Origin: [Borrelia] turdi
Lineage (GTDB): Bacteria; Spirochaetota; Spirochaetia; Borreliales; Borreliaceae
Reading direction: 5' to 3'
Assembly (NCBI RefSeq): GCF_008828755.2
Contig: NZ_QBLM01000001.1
Location: 659,340-723,339 of the forward strand
Length of the DNA stretch: 64,000 bases
Shown here piece after piece: positions 19,016 through 27,987 of the stretch. A program made the translations under genes and the position numbers. The notes beneath the pieces were generated by a model. The model made no database searches. It worked only from the letters and a program-made list of their open reading frames with translations, and was not told the origin of the DNA. Position 1 is the stretch's first letter. Each line of letters opens with the position of its first letter.

Positions 19016-21538
19016 TTATTTTATCACTATGTTGACAAGTTTGTTTTTAATTGCAATTATTTTGACAATTTTTTTATTTAATAAGTTTGATTTTATTTTG
19101 CTATTTTTCATTGCTATTTCTTTTAGCTCTTTTTCATCTATTTCTTTGTTTAGTAAGATTTTATCTTTTATTTTTCCATTTATTTGCAAGACAATTTCTT
19201 TTCTGTCTTTAATAATAAGATTTTCATCGAATTTTGGCCATTTTGAATTTTTGAATAAACTGGGTGTTTCTCCAAGATATTCCCATAGCTCTTCTGCTAA
19301 ATGGGGTGCATACGGGGATAAAATAATGACAAATGGTTTAAATATATTCAAATAATTTTTTTCATACTTGAGAAGCTCATTGACAAATATCATCATAGCA
19401 GAGATTGCTGTGTTGAAGTTTAGTTTTTCTGTGTCTTCTGTGACCTTTTTTATTACTTTATGTAGTTGAGATATTATTTCTTTTGGAGGGTTGTCTTTTG
19501 ATAGTTCTTTTTCTCTCAAATTCCAAATTTTGTTTAAAAATCGAAAAACACCAATAATGCCTTTAGTGTTCCAAGGTTTAGAATCTGTTAGTGGCCCCAT
19601 AAACATTTCATAAATTCTTATTGAATCTGCTCCAAATTCTTTAATAATATCGTCTGGATTTATTACGTTCTTTAAAGATTTTGACATTTTGGCAATTACT
19701 TGGGTTACTTCTTTATTATCTTTTTTGTCAAAAAATTTATTATCTTTTTCTATAACCTGGTCATTGGGTATTAAAATCCCATTTTCTTTTTGATAAGAAA
19801 ATGCGGTTATTATGCCTTGATTTATAAGTTTTTTAAAAGGTTCTTTGGTATTTACATATCCTAGATCATAAAGAACCTTGTGCCAAAACCTTGAGTAAAG
19901 TAGGTGTAATACTGTATGTTCAGCCCCACCTATATATAGATCAACCGGCATCCAATATTCAATTTTTTTTTTATTTGCAAACTCTTTTGGGTTTTTAGGG
20001 TCAAGGTATCTCAAATAATACCAACAAGAACCTGCCCATTGAGGCATTGTGTTTGTTTCTCTTGTAAAGCCTGTATCTTTTACGTTTACCCAATCTTTAA
20101 TCCTTGATAAAGGAGATTCTCCTGTTTTAGAAGGCTTATAGTTTGCAATTTCTGGAAGCTTTAAGGGAAGGTCATGTTTTTCTAAAGGTATTGCATTCCC
20201 AAGCTTATCAAACAAAATGGGTATAGGTTCTCCCCAGTATCTTTGTCTTGAAAAAATCCAATCTCTAAGCTTGTAGGTAACTTTTTCTTCCCCTTTTTTA
20301 TTTTTAGTAAGCCATTCTATTACTTTATCTTTTACTTCAGAATTTTTAAGATTATTAAACCCATTAGGAGAATTTATTGAAATTCCATCATTAATAAATG
20401 CTTTTTCTAATACTTCATTTTTCCCCGATTTTGATATTACGGGCAAAATTTTTAATTTATACTTTTTAGCAAATTGAAAGTCTCTCTCATCATGTGCTGG
20501 AACACCCATTACAGCTCCAGTGCCATAAGTTCCTAATACATAGCTTCCAACCCAAATTGGAATTTTTTCATTTGTTATTGGATGAAGTGCATAAGATCCT
20601 GTAAAAACCCCCGATTTATCTTTTTCAAGAGAGGTTCTCTTAAGATCACTTTTGAGTTCTTCTTGTTTTACATATTTTAAGACATTTTTTTTGAAGTTGT
20701 TTTTTGTTATTTTTTCTATTAGTTTGTTTTCTGGTGCGATTACTAAATATGTGATACCAAATATTGTGTCTGGCCTTGTTGTAAAGACTTTGATTTTATC
20801 ATTGTAGCCTTCAATTTCAAAGTCGATTTCAATCCCTGTTGATTTGCCAATCCAATTTCGTTGCATTTCTTTTACAGATTCAGGCCATTCTAATTCTTCA
20901 AGGTCGTTTAACAATCTTTCAGCATACTTTGTAATTTTTAAAACCCATTGTCTTAAATATTTTTTTTCGACGTTGTAAAATCCTCTCTCAGATTTTGGTC
21001 CATTTGGAGTTTGAATAATCTCTTCATTTGATAATACTGTTCCAAGTTCAGAACAGTACCATACAGGCATTTCTTTTTCATAAGCTAGGCCTTTTTTATA
21101 TAATTGCAGGAAAATCCACTGTGTCCATTTATAGTAATTTTCGTCATGTGTTCTAATTTCTCGATCCCAATCATAGGCAAATCCCAAAGCTTTTATTTGT
21201 TTTTTAAACTTATTAATATTTTCTTCTGTACTTTTTTTAGGATGAGTTCCTGTTTGTATTGCATAATTTTCAGCAGGAAGTCCAAAGCTATCAAATCCTA
21301 TTGGGTGAAGTACGTGAAATCCATTCAAAAGCTTGTATCTTCCAAATATGTCAGTAGCTGTGTATCCTTCTGGATGGCCAACATGAAGTCCGTTGGCAGA
21401 AGGATAGGGGAACATGTCAAGTATATATAATCTTTTTTCTTTAGGAATGCTTGGATCTTCTGTTACTTTGTACGTTTTGTTATTATCCCAAAATTCTTGC
21501 CATTTTTTTTCAATTTTTATGAATTCGTATTTAGACAT
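19016..21538 (-). CDS. leuS: Leucyl-tRNA synthetase
   Basis: The 840-residue class Ia synthetase has the HIGH-type motif in FPYPSANGLHVGHPEG, the CP1 editing domain (TTRPDTIFGITYLV and GTGAVMGVPAHDERD), the catalytic WAGSCWYYLRYLDP and the KMSKS loop AKMSKSLKN. A C-terminal anticodon and tRNA-binding region follows. Its size is normal for bacterial LeuRS. It lies downstream of a tRNA-Leu(GAG) on the same strand and upstream of the MMPL gene with a 14-bp gap, so the tRNA and its cognate enzyme may share a transcript. Confidence 0.98.
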   Translation of the reverse strand: MSKYEFIKIEKKWQEFWDNNKTYKVTEDPSIPKEKRLYILDMFPYPSANGLHVGHPEGYTATDIFGRYKLLNGFHVLHPIGFDSFGLPAENYAIQTGTHPKKSTEENINKFKKQIKALGFAYDWDREIRTHDENYYKWTQWIFLQLYKKGLAYEKEMPVWYCSELGTVLSNEEIIQTPNGPKSERGFYNVEKKYLRQWVLKITKYAERLLNDLEELEWPESVKEMQRNWIGKSTGIEIDFEIEGYNDKIKVFTTRPDTIFGITYLVIAPENKLIEKITKNNFKKNVLKYVKQEELKSDLKRTSLEKDKSGVFTGSYALHPITNEKIPIWVGSYVLGTYGTGAVMGVPAHDERDFQFAKKYKLKILPVISKSGKNEVLEKAFINDGISINSPNGFNNLKNSEVKDKVIEWLTKNKKGEEKVTYKLRDWIFSRQRYWGEPIPILFDKLGNAIPLEKHDLPLKLPEIANYKPSKTGESPLSRIKDWVNVKDTGFTRETNTMPQWAGSCWYYLRYLDPKNPKEFANKKKIEYWMPVDLYIGGAEHTVLHLLYSRFWHKVLYDLGYVNTKEPFKKLINQGIITAFSYQKENGILIPNDQVIEKDNKFFDKKDNKEVTQVIAKMSKSLKNVINPDDIIKEFGADSIRIYEMFMGPLTDSKPWNTKGIIGVFRFLNKIWNLREKELSKDNPPKEIISQLHKVIKKVTEDTEKLNFNTAISAMMIFVNELLKYEKNYLNIFKPFVIILSPYAPHLAEELWEYLGETPSLFKNSKWPKFDENLIIKDRKEIVLQINGKIKDKILLNKEIDEKELKEIAMKNSKIKSNLLNKKIVKIIAIKNKLVNIVIK

Positions 21539-21631
21539 TTGTCCTCTTAAAAATTAATCTGTAATTTATTCTCTAACATTCCTCTAGAGTGCATTTTAGT
21601 TAATTTTTTTAATAAGCTACTAACAATTTAA

Positions 21632-21715
21632 TGCTGTGAACTGGACTTGAACCAGCATGGGTTTACGCCCACTAGCCCCTCAAGCTAGCGTGTCTACCAC
21701 TTCCACCACCACAGC
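21632..21715 (-). tRNA. tRNA-Leu (anticodon GAG)
   Basis: An 84-nt class II tRNA cloverleaf reads on the minus strand: acceptor GCTGTGG pairing with TCACAGC, anticodon stem CTAGC/GCTAG around loop TTGAGGG (anticodon GAG), a long variable arm and the T-loop TTCAAGT. The discriminator base is A and the CCA end is not encoded. It lies 93 bp upstream of leuS on the same strand. Confidence 0.95.
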
Positions 21716-21735
21716 GCTATTAACCATTATATTTT

Positions 21736-22350
21736 TTATTTTAAATTTTTGTCAACTTTTTTATTTTTTTTAATTACGCATATTATTATTGCTGTTGATA
21801 TTATGGCAATAAATATTGCAAAGATAATTACTTTTATTTTTGCAAATATTATTTCAAATGATTGTCCTAGTTTAAAGCTGAGAGTAAAATAAACCAGTAT
21901 TGAGAGTAAAGTTGCAAAAAAGTCAGAAACAATAAATAGATTGGATTTCATATTTCCCATTCCCGCTGATATAAATATTGCGTTTCTAACTCCAAAGGGT
22001 ATAAACCTTCCTATAAATAAAGTTAATACTCCATATTGACCATAGTAGTAATTTATTTTGTCAAGCAGGTTATTGTCTTTTTTATTTTTAAACAATTTAT
22101 TTCCCATTAATTTCCCAATGTAAAAAGATATTATGTCTCCAAGATAGGCTCCCCAAAAAATTCCTAAAAATATTAATACAGTATATCCATTTTTTCGACT
22201 AGATAGAATTCCACCCATTAATACTATTGCATCTTCAGAAATAGGAATATTAAGCCCTGCTAAGATTAACAAAGAAAAAAATACTATTGGAGAATAGGCT
22301 ATGTTTGAATCAATAGATTCTATTATTGTGTTTATATACATTGTTATCAT
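21736..22350 (-). CDS. dedA: DedA-family inner-membrane protein
   Basis: The 204-residue polytopic protein has the DedA (SNARE-associated/VTT) signature: ENAIVLMG-like SEDAIVLMGGILSS, then GDIISFYIGKLMG and FIGRFIPFGVRNAIFISAGM. DedA proteins act in lipid-carrier or phospholipid transport across the inner membrane and are tied to proton-motive force and cell division. The Borrelia homologue (BB0250) has been reported as essential. The start ATG overlaps the stop of the phosphatidylcholine synthase gene (4 bp), so the two lipid-linked genes are coupled. Confidence 0.92.
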   Translation of the reverse strand: MITMYINTIIESIDSNIAYSPIVFFSLLILAGLNIPISEDAIVLMGGILSSRKNGYTVLIFLGIFWGAYLGDIISFYIGKLMGNKLFKNKKDNNLLDKINYYYGQYGVLTLFIGRFIPFGVRNAIFISAGMGNMKSNLFIVSDFFATLLSILVYFTLSFKLGQSFEIIFAKIKVIIFAIFIAIISTAIIICVIKKNKKVDKNLK

Positions 22351-23051
22351 CTATTTCTTGTTTTATAGGTTAAATATATGCTTGCTAAAGTTAAATATAC
22401 AAAGTAAAGGATAAGAACTGTTTTTGCTATTTTTAACGCTGTTGTAGATAATTCTGAAAATATTGATACAACAAATATTAGGCAGCTTATTATTGTTATT
22501 GGTATGGTAATTTTCCTTAATTCTTTAGTTTTTGACGGGTAAATAAATTTTATTGGTATAAAGCTTATAATAATGCATATTGATATCATAATAAGATTTG
22601 TTATTGGCTCTATTTTAAAGATTATGTTTGATATTACAAAGAGATTCCATAGAGAAGGAAATCCTCTAAAGTAGTTATCACTTGTTTTTGCGTCTGTTCT
22701 TGAGAATTGGTATGCTGATGAGAGTAAAATCCCAATGCAAATGGCGACTTTATATTTTTCTGAAATGAATTCTCCTAAATAAAAAAATATAACAGGTATG
22801 AAGGTATAGTTTATGTAGTCTGTAATGTTATCAAGTAGAGCACCATCAATTTCAGGTATTAACTCTTTGACTTTAAGCTTTCTTGCCATAGTTCCATCAA
22901 TTCCATCTATTATAAGTCCTATTACTATTAACTTTAAAAGAAGAGAATAATCACCATTTACAATTGAAATTATTGAGTAAAGTCCTACAATCAAACCAGA
23001 TGCTGTAAAAATATGTACAAGCCAAGCTAAAATCAAATTGATATTTTTCAC
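22347..23051 (-). CDS. pcs: Phosphatidylcholine synthase
   Basis: This is a 234-residue membrane protein of the CDP-alcohol phosphatidyltransferase family. The motif begins DGTMARKLKVKELIPE and ends GALLDNITD, that is DG-x2-AR-x12-G-x3-D-x3-D. The 12-residue spacing is the bacterial Pcs variant; the usual CDP-OH motif has eight. Pcs condenses CDP-diacylglycerol with choline, here likely host-derived, to make phosphatidylcholine, a major Borrelia lipid. The start is GTG, 7 nt after GGAG. It is coupled to dedA and lies 13 bp after pepF. Confidence 0.92.
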   Translation of the reverse strand: MKNINLILAWLVHIFTASGLIVGLYSIISIVNGDYSLLLKLIVIGLIIDGIDGTMARKLKVKELIPEIDGALLDNITDYINYTFIPVIFFYLGEFISEKYKVAICIGILLSSAYQFSRTDAKTSDNYFRGFPSLWNLFVISNIIFKIEPITNLIMISICIIISFIPIKFIYPSKTKELRKITIPITIISCLIFVVSIFSELSTTALKIAKTVLILYFVYLTLASIYLTYKTRNR

Positions 23052-23064
23052 AGTAAATCTCCTT

Positions 23065-24837
23065 TTATTGGAATATTTGCTTTATCTCTTCAAGTCTACA
23101 TTTGAAAATGTTAATAGTGTTTGTTATTGTTGCTTTTTTTGTTAAATCTACTCCAGTAATATTTAAGGAATCTAATGGATATTTAGAACCACCTGTTTTT
23201 AAAAATTTTATATAATTTGCTACTGCATCTTTTTTATTCTCTTTAATGTCTTTGTATATTGATAGAGCAGCTGCAATGCCTGTAGCATACTGATATACGT
23301 AAAAAGGTGAATAAAAGTGGGGAATCCTGAGGCATTCAAGGGGGCTTAATTTATCAAATTTTAGACTAGGTCCGAAGTATTTTTTTAGCAAATTCATATA
23401 AGTTTCTGTTAGTGTTTCTTTTACTAGAGGTTCTTCATTGCTAATCATTTCATGAATGATGTACTCAAATTCAGCAAACATTGTTTGTCGAAAAAATGTT
23501 GAAATCATGTCGTCAATTTGTGTGAGTTTTATATATTTTATTTTTTTAATATCGGCTTCGTTTTTAAGCAAATATTCTGCTAATATTTGTTCGTTAATTA
23601 TTGATGCTATTTCTGCTTCAAAAATTGAATAATTATAATGCGGGAATGGATTGTTTTTTATACTAAAGTAAGAGTGCATTGAATGTCCTGCTTCGTGCGC
23701 AAGCGTAAACATATCTCTTATTGATTCGTCTTTGTAATTAAGAAGTATATAAGGCTTTCCATTGTATGATCCAGCGCTAAAAGCTCCCGATCTTTTCCCA
23801 GTATTTTCGTATTTATCAACCCATCTTTCTTTTAAAAGGCCATTTCTTAAGATTTCTGTATATTCATTTCCTAATATCTTTAAAGATTTTAATATTTTCT
23901 CACAAGCTTCTTCAAACGAATTTTTAAATGTTATTCCTTTTGTTAATGGTACGTAAACATCGTAATGATTTAGATATTCTTGGTTTAAAACTTTTTTTCT
24001 AAAATCATAATAGTCATGAAGCGCAGATAAATTTTCGTTGACAGTTTCAATTAAATTTGTATAAACTTTTTTGTTAATATTATTTGAAAAGAGTTGCATT
24101 GAAAAAGTATTTTGGAACTTTCTTGTCTTTGCAATGAAGTGATTTTTTTTAAGGTCTGAAATAATAAGATTTGCAAGTGTATTTTCATTGTTTTTGTATT
24201 TTTGATAAAATTTCAAAAAAGCTTCTTTTCTTATTTTTTGGTCTTCGTTTTGTAAAAACAGTGTGTAGGTGGAATTGGTTAAAGGGTGTCCATTAATTTC
24301 TCCAAATTCCATATCAGCATTTGTTAATGCTGAGAATATCTTTTGATAAGATGAGTAAAGAGGGGTGTAGTTAGCAAGTATTTCTTCTTCTTGTTCGCTT
24401 AAAATATGATTCTTTTCTCTTAGTATTTTTTCAATTGCAATTTTTTTATCCTTAAGCTCAGGTTCATTTATCCAAGTTTGAATTTTTTTTACATCTTCTT
24501 TTAGTATTTTGGGTATGAAGAACGAGGTGGTATTAGATACTTTTGTAGTTAAATTAAGGGACATAGAATATATTTTATTTGAATCCTTATTGGTTACATC
24601 GGTTTCTAATTGAAGCATTGCATAGTAAGAGGTCTTCTCTAGATCTTCCATAATTTCATAGTATTTGTTTAAAGTTTCTTTAAACAAATCAAAATTTAAT
24701 TCCAATTTTTCATATTTTTTAAATTCTTTGATTTTAATTTCAATAGCATTGATTGCCTTTTTATATTCTTCTTCACTTGCAAATAGAAAAGATAAATCCC
24801 ATTTATCATTCTCATTGATTTCATTTCTATTTATCAT
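23065..24837 (-). CDS. pepF: Oligoendopeptidase F (M3 family)
   Basis: This is a 590-residue zinc metallopeptidase of the M3 family. The active-site motif is FTLAHEAGHSMHSY (HExxH), with the third ligand expected in YSIFEAEIASIINE about 25 residues later. The N-terminal helical M3N domain is present (about 1-180). It cleaves peptides of about 7-17 residues in the cytoplasm and may help supply amino acids to an auxotroph. The ATG follows a strong GGAGGGAG. It is the first gene of the pepF-pcs-dedA run. Confidence 0.95.
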   Translation of the reverse strand: MINRNEINENDKWDLSFLFASEEEYKKAINAIEIKIKEFKKYEKLELNFDLFKETLNKYYEIMEDLEKTSYYAMLQLETDVTNKDSNKIYSMSLNLTTKVSNTTSFFIPKILKEDVKKIQTWINEPELKDKKIAIEKILREKNHILSEQEEEILANYTPLYSSYQKIFSALTNADMEFGEINGHPLTNSTYTLFLQNEDQKIRKEAFLKFYQKYKNNENTLANLIISDLKKNHFIAKTRKFQNTFSMQLFSNNINKKVYTNLIETVNENLSALHDYYDFRKKVLNQEYLNHYDVYVPLTKGITFKNSFEEACEKILKSLKILGNEYTEILRNGLLKERWVDKYENTGKRSGAFSAGSYNGKPYILLNYKDESIRDMFTLAHEAGHSMHSYFSIKNNPFPHYNYSIFEAEIASIINEQILAEYLLKNEADIKKIKYIKLTQIDDMISTFFRQTMFAEFEYIIHEMISNEEPLVKETLTETYMNLLKKYFGPSLKFDKLSPLECLRIPHFYSPFYVYQYATGIAAALSIYKDIKENKKDAVANYIKFLKTGGSKYPLDSLNITGVDLTKKATITNTINIFKCRLEEIKQIFQ

Positions 24838-24957
24838 TAAACTCCCTCCTTCCTTTTTCCATTGTTTTTAGAAATAAATAATACATTGAAATTGTATAAA
24901 CGTTGTGTTTTTATTTTACAATAAAGTCTAAACTTTATATATAAAAAGCCTTTAAGT

Positions 24958-25563
24958 TCAACTTTTGAATAAAGATTTTAATAAAAATTTTTTAAATTTT
25001 AAAAATGCTATTCCTCGATGGGATATTTTATTTTTTTCTTCAAGTGTTAGGTCGCTAAGCTTTTTATTATTCTTAGTTAAAAATATTGAATCATAACCAA
25101 ATCCATGGTTTTTATCATTATTTAAACTTAAGGCAATTTTCCCCTTAATAATTCCTTCAAAATTTGATATTTGGCTATTTTTTGATATATAGCTTATGTT
25201 GCATATAAAATATGCTTGTCTATTTTTTTCATTTTTCATTAAATCTAAAATAAGCTGATTTTTTTCATTAGTGCTTAATTTTTTACTTAGCTTGTAAGTA
25301 TCATATCTTTTAGAGTAAATTCCAGGCTCCAAGTTTAGTGCATTAATGCACAATCCAGAATCTTCTCCAAAAACATTTTGATTTTTATTTAAAATTTCAA
25401 ATAGTGCTTTTGCTTTAAGCAAAGAGTTCTCTTTAAATGTTTTTCCTGTTTCTTTTATGTTAAAATTTTTAGGAACTATTAATTCTAAGTTGGGTATATC
25501 TAATATATTTTTTACTTCATTTATTTTATTTTCATTTGTTGTTGCAAAAAATAGTGTTTTCAT
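24958..25563 (-). CDS. rdgB: Non-canonical purine NTP pyrophosphatase (Ham1/RdgB)
   Basis: The 201-residue protein has the ITPase family pattern: N-terminal [33 protein letters not shown], the acidic [21 protein letters not shown] and the C-terminal FGYDSIF...[16 protein letters not shown]. It removes dITP, dXTP and ITP from the nucleotide pool, which matters in an organism living on salvaged purines. A stretch of about 120 bp with no gene separates it from pepF. It has no obvious Shine-Dalgarno sequence. Assignment is secure from motifs. Confidence 0.95.
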   Translation of the reverse strand: MKTLFFATTNENKINEVKNILDIPNLELIVPKNFNIKETGKTFKENSLLKAKALFEILNKNQNVFGEDSGLCINALNLEPGIYSKRYDTYKLSKKLSTNEKNQLILDLMKNEKNRQAYFICNISYISKNSQISNFEGIIKGKIALSLNNDKNHGFGYDSIFLTKNNKKLSDLTLEEKNKISHRGIAFLKFKKFLLKSLFKS

Positions 25564-25758
25564 TTATATAATAATAAAGTATTTGCGAGTTTAATTGTAT
25601 AACTATATTGGTTTTTAAGTATTATTCTCTTTAATTATGTGTATTTGTTCAATATTTTTGTACCAGGTTTTATCGAAAAATTTGGATTTTTGTCTAAAGT
25701 ATTAAAATAAATTTTTAATTTTTTTGTTTGAGCGTGGTAATTTTTGGTAAGGTTTGTT

Positions 25759-26784
25759 ATGAAGAAAAGAATTAAATTTAAAATTATTTCAGGCTTTAAA
25801 GGAATTCTTAAGTTTTTTTTGGTTATTTATAATTCTTTATTTATAACCCTAAAAGTTATACATTCTTTTTTTAAGCAAAATATTAGTTTTATGATTATTC
25901 CTCATGTTAAAGGAAATGTAAAAAATATTAAAATTTCTTTTTTGACTTTATTTTTCTTTTCTACTTTTTTTTTAGGCGGGTTTATAGGATTTGTTTTGCT
26001 TGCTGTCAACTATGTCACTCTCTCTTCAATTGTGAAATCTACAGAGAAAAATTATTCTTTAGCAGAATCTGAGATTGAAGATTTTAGAAATACAGTTGTA
26101 GAAATCAATTCTGTTGCTAAAAATTTTTCCAAAATTTTAGATGAACTTAAAACCTCTTTAAAAATTAATTCTAATAGTATTGATTTAAATAAAAATAAAC
26201 AAGATGGAGATCTTTCTGATTTTATTGATTTGCAAATTTTAGAAGCTAATTCAATAAAAGAGCTTAGTGATCTTAAAAATATTAAAAGTAAAATAGAAAG
26301 TTCAATTCCCCCTCTTAAAAGCATAGTTAAGGTTTTACACGCTCAGGATAAGCTTTTAAATGATATTCCTTCTCTTTGGCCTCTTGCGGGTGGATCTGGA
26401 ATTATTACTTTGCATTTTGGCCCTGCTATTGAACCTTTTACTAGGCAGTGGTATATTCACAAAGGCATAGATCTTGGGGGGGTTAGAATTGGAACTCCTA
26501 TTGTTGCAACTGCTGATGGGGAGGTTGTTAGGGCAAGTTATCAATCAGCAGGCTATGGCAATTTTGTTCAAATTAAGCATAAGTATGGACTTACGACTCT
26601 TTATGCACATATGTCACGTCTTAATACTTCTAAAGGGTCTTATGTTAAAAAGGGGCAAATAATTGGATTTATGGGGCAGACAGGCTATGCAACAGGTCCG
26701 CATGTTCATTATGAGGTTCGTGTAGGTTCTCAAGTTATTAATCCTGATATGTATTTAAATTTAGCAACAGGAGCTTCGAAATAG
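25759..26784 (+). CDS. Membrane-anchored M23 peptidase
   Basis: The 341-residue protein (BB0246-like) has an N-terminal membrane anchor (about residues 62-90), a coiled-coil stretch (about 100-205) and a C-terminal M23 domain with the metal ligands IHKGIDLGG and GPHVHYEV, plus YAHMSRL. I chose the ATG at 25759 over an upstream TTG at 25744 because GTAAGG precedes it at suitable distance. The stop codon is followed with no gap by the bactofilin ATG. An M23 peptidase coupled to a bactofilin recalls the cell-shape modules of Helicobacter and other curved or helical bacteria. Confidence 0.92.
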   Translation: MKKRIKFKIISGFKGILKFFLVIYNSLFITLKVIHSFFKQNISFMIIPHVKGNVKNIKISFLTLFFFSTFFLGGFIGFVLLAVNYVTLSSIVKSTEKNYSLAESEIEDFRNTVVEINSVAKNFSKILDELKTSLKINSNSIDLNKNKQDGDLSDFIDLQILEANSIKELSDLKNIKSKIESSIPPLKSIVKVLHAQDKLLNDIPSLWPLAGGSGIITLHFGPAIEPFTRQWYIHKGIDLGGVRIGTPIVATADGEVVRASYQSAGYGNFVQIKHKYGLTTLYAHMSRLNTSKGSYVKKGQIIGFMGQTGYATGPHVHYEVRVGSQVINPDMYLNLATGASK

Positions 26785-27339
26785 ATGTTAAATTTTTTGA
26801 CTGTTAAAAAAGAAAAAAAAGAATCATCTTTGTTTATTTTTGATGAAATAAAAACAATAGTGGGTGTTGGTGATTTTTTTAAAGGAGATTTGGTTTCAAA
26901 TAATTTTATTCGACTTGATGGCGATTTTATGGGTACTATTAGTTCTACGAAAAGAGTAATTATTGGAGAGAGTGGGAGGGTTAAGTCTAGTATTGATGCT
27001 AATGAGCTTGTTATTTCTGGAATGGTTGTGGGCAATATTTATGCTAAAAGCAAGATTAAAATATTTGCGTCAGGGTGTGTTATTGGCAATATTTCTTGCA
27101 AGTCAATTGAGGTTGAAGAAGGCGCTATTATTGATGGATATATGGATATTGGTGCTGAGTATCTTAGAGCTCCCGAAAGAAATACATTTTTTTATACTGG
27201 TTCTTATAAAGTTAATGAAGATCTTTTAATTGAAATCAATAAGGAGTATCAAGAAGAAAAAAAATCTTCTCAGCCTTTAGAAGATGAAGATAATAAATAT
27301 TTTTCAAGTGTTATGAGCAAAATAGATGAAAGTAAATAA
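26785..27339 (+). CDS. Bactofilin (polymer-forming cytoskeletal protein)
   Basis: In this 184-residue protein (BB0245-like) residues about 25-125 form the repeated beta-helix pattern of bactofilins: TIVGVGDFFKGDLVSN, GDFMGTISSTKRVIIGE, GNIYAKSKIKIFASG and GNISCKSIEVEEGAIIDG. Bactofilins polymerise without nucleotide at the inner membrane and position cell-wall enzymes. It abuts the M23 gene upstream and overlaps the DUF327 gene by 14 bp, so all three are one translational unit. The C-terminal 50 residues are acidic and variable. Confidence 0.92.
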   Translation: MLNFLTVKKEKKESSLFIFDEIKTIVGVGDFFKGDLVSNNFIRLDGDFMGTISSTKRVIIGESGRVKSSIDANELVISGMVVGNIYAKSKIKIFASGCVIGNISCKSIEVEEGAIIDGYMDIGAEYLRAPERNTFFYTGSYKVNEDLLIEINKEYQEEKKSSQPLEDEDNKYFSSVMSKIDESK

Positions 27340-27820
27340 TTTGATTGCCAGGGCATTAAATCTTAATTCAAAAGATTACAAAAAAGGTGGAAAAAAAGTA
27401 TCTTTTGATAAGAGCAATGCTTTTTCTTCGGTATTTCAGATTGAAAGTGTTAAAGAGGATCAGAATTTTATTTTACTTGAAAATGGCGAATTTAATCTTG
27501 ATTTGATTAAGAATATGTTAGATGGAATTAACGAGATTGGTGAGAGACTTTTGAGTGAGCCTTCCAGGCAAAATGTAATTTTTTACAAAAAAGTTATTTC
27601 AGAATTTATATCTATGATTATATCATCTTCTGTTTGTTTGAAAGAACAAAAAGGGGGTAGCTTAGGAGATCCTAAGCGTCCCAAGTATAGAATTATTAAG
27701 ATTATTAACGACAAGTTGGATAGACTTGCCTATTCTGTTTTACAAAATCAAATGACCCAGATTAAACTTTTAGATAGCATTGAAGAGATTCAAGGTTTGC
27801 TTGTGAATTTGCTAATGTGA
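27326..27820 (+). CDS. DUF327 (YaaR-like) protein
   Basis: The 164-residue, mostly helical protein (BB0244-like) matches the pattern of the DUF327/YaaR family: a central IGERLLSEPSRQNVIFYKK, then PKYRIIKIINDKLDRL and a C-terminal LLDSIEEIQGLLVNLLM. No biochemical function is established for this family that I know of. Its start lies inside the bactofilin gene (14-bp overlap), making it a likely partner in cell-shape control; that is inference. A bidirectional terminator follows. Confidence 0.8.
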   Translation: MKVNNLIARALNLNSKDYKKGGKKVSFDKSNAFSSVFQIESVKEDQNFILLENGEFNLDLIKNMLDGINEIGERLLSEPSRQNVIFYKKVISEFISMIISSSVCLKEQKGGSLGDPKRPKYRIIKIINDKLDRLAYSVLQNQMTQIKLLDSIEEIQGLLVNLLM

Positions 27821-27846
27821 ATTAGATTTTAACCATTGTAAATTAA

Positions 27847-27871
27847 AAAGGGATTGTTTGACAATCCCTTT
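27847..27871. terminator. Bidirectional terminator between the DUF327 gene and glpD
   Basis: The 11-bp perfect stem AAAGGGATTGT (27847-27857) and ACAATCCCTTT (27861-27871) has a TTG loop. T-rich runs flank the GC-containing core on both strands. It lies 26 bp past the DUF327 stop and about 20 bp past the ancestral glpD stop at 27892. Confidence 0.75.
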
Positions 27872-27891
27872 GTTTAATGGTAAAAATTAAT

Positions 27892-27987
27892 TTAATTTTT
27901 AATTAAATATTTTTTACTTATTTCTAAAAAGTCTTTTATTTGTTCATTTTTCCACTCTTCAGATTTATTTAATTTTTTCATCATTAT
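27892..27987 (-). pseudogene. glpD: Cut-off C-terminal codons of glpD, in frame after a premature stop
   Basis: Directly after the TAA at 27988-27990 the glpD frame continues for 31 codons to a second TAA at 27892-27894. The encoded peptide begins IMMKKLNKSEEWKNEQIK and ends ISKKYLIKN. This has the amphipathic charged pattern seen at the end of bacterial glycerol-3-phosphate dehydrogenases. A single C-to-T change of a CAA (Gln) codon would explain it. Re-initiation at one of the two ATG codons is possible but there is no ribosome-binding site at good distance. Confidence 0.75.

Noticed and set aside
27892..27987. Independent small gene starting at the ATG codons after the glpD stop
   Set aside because: It has no ribosome-binding site at good distance, shares the glpD frame and reads as the GlpD tail; a severed C-terminus is simpler.
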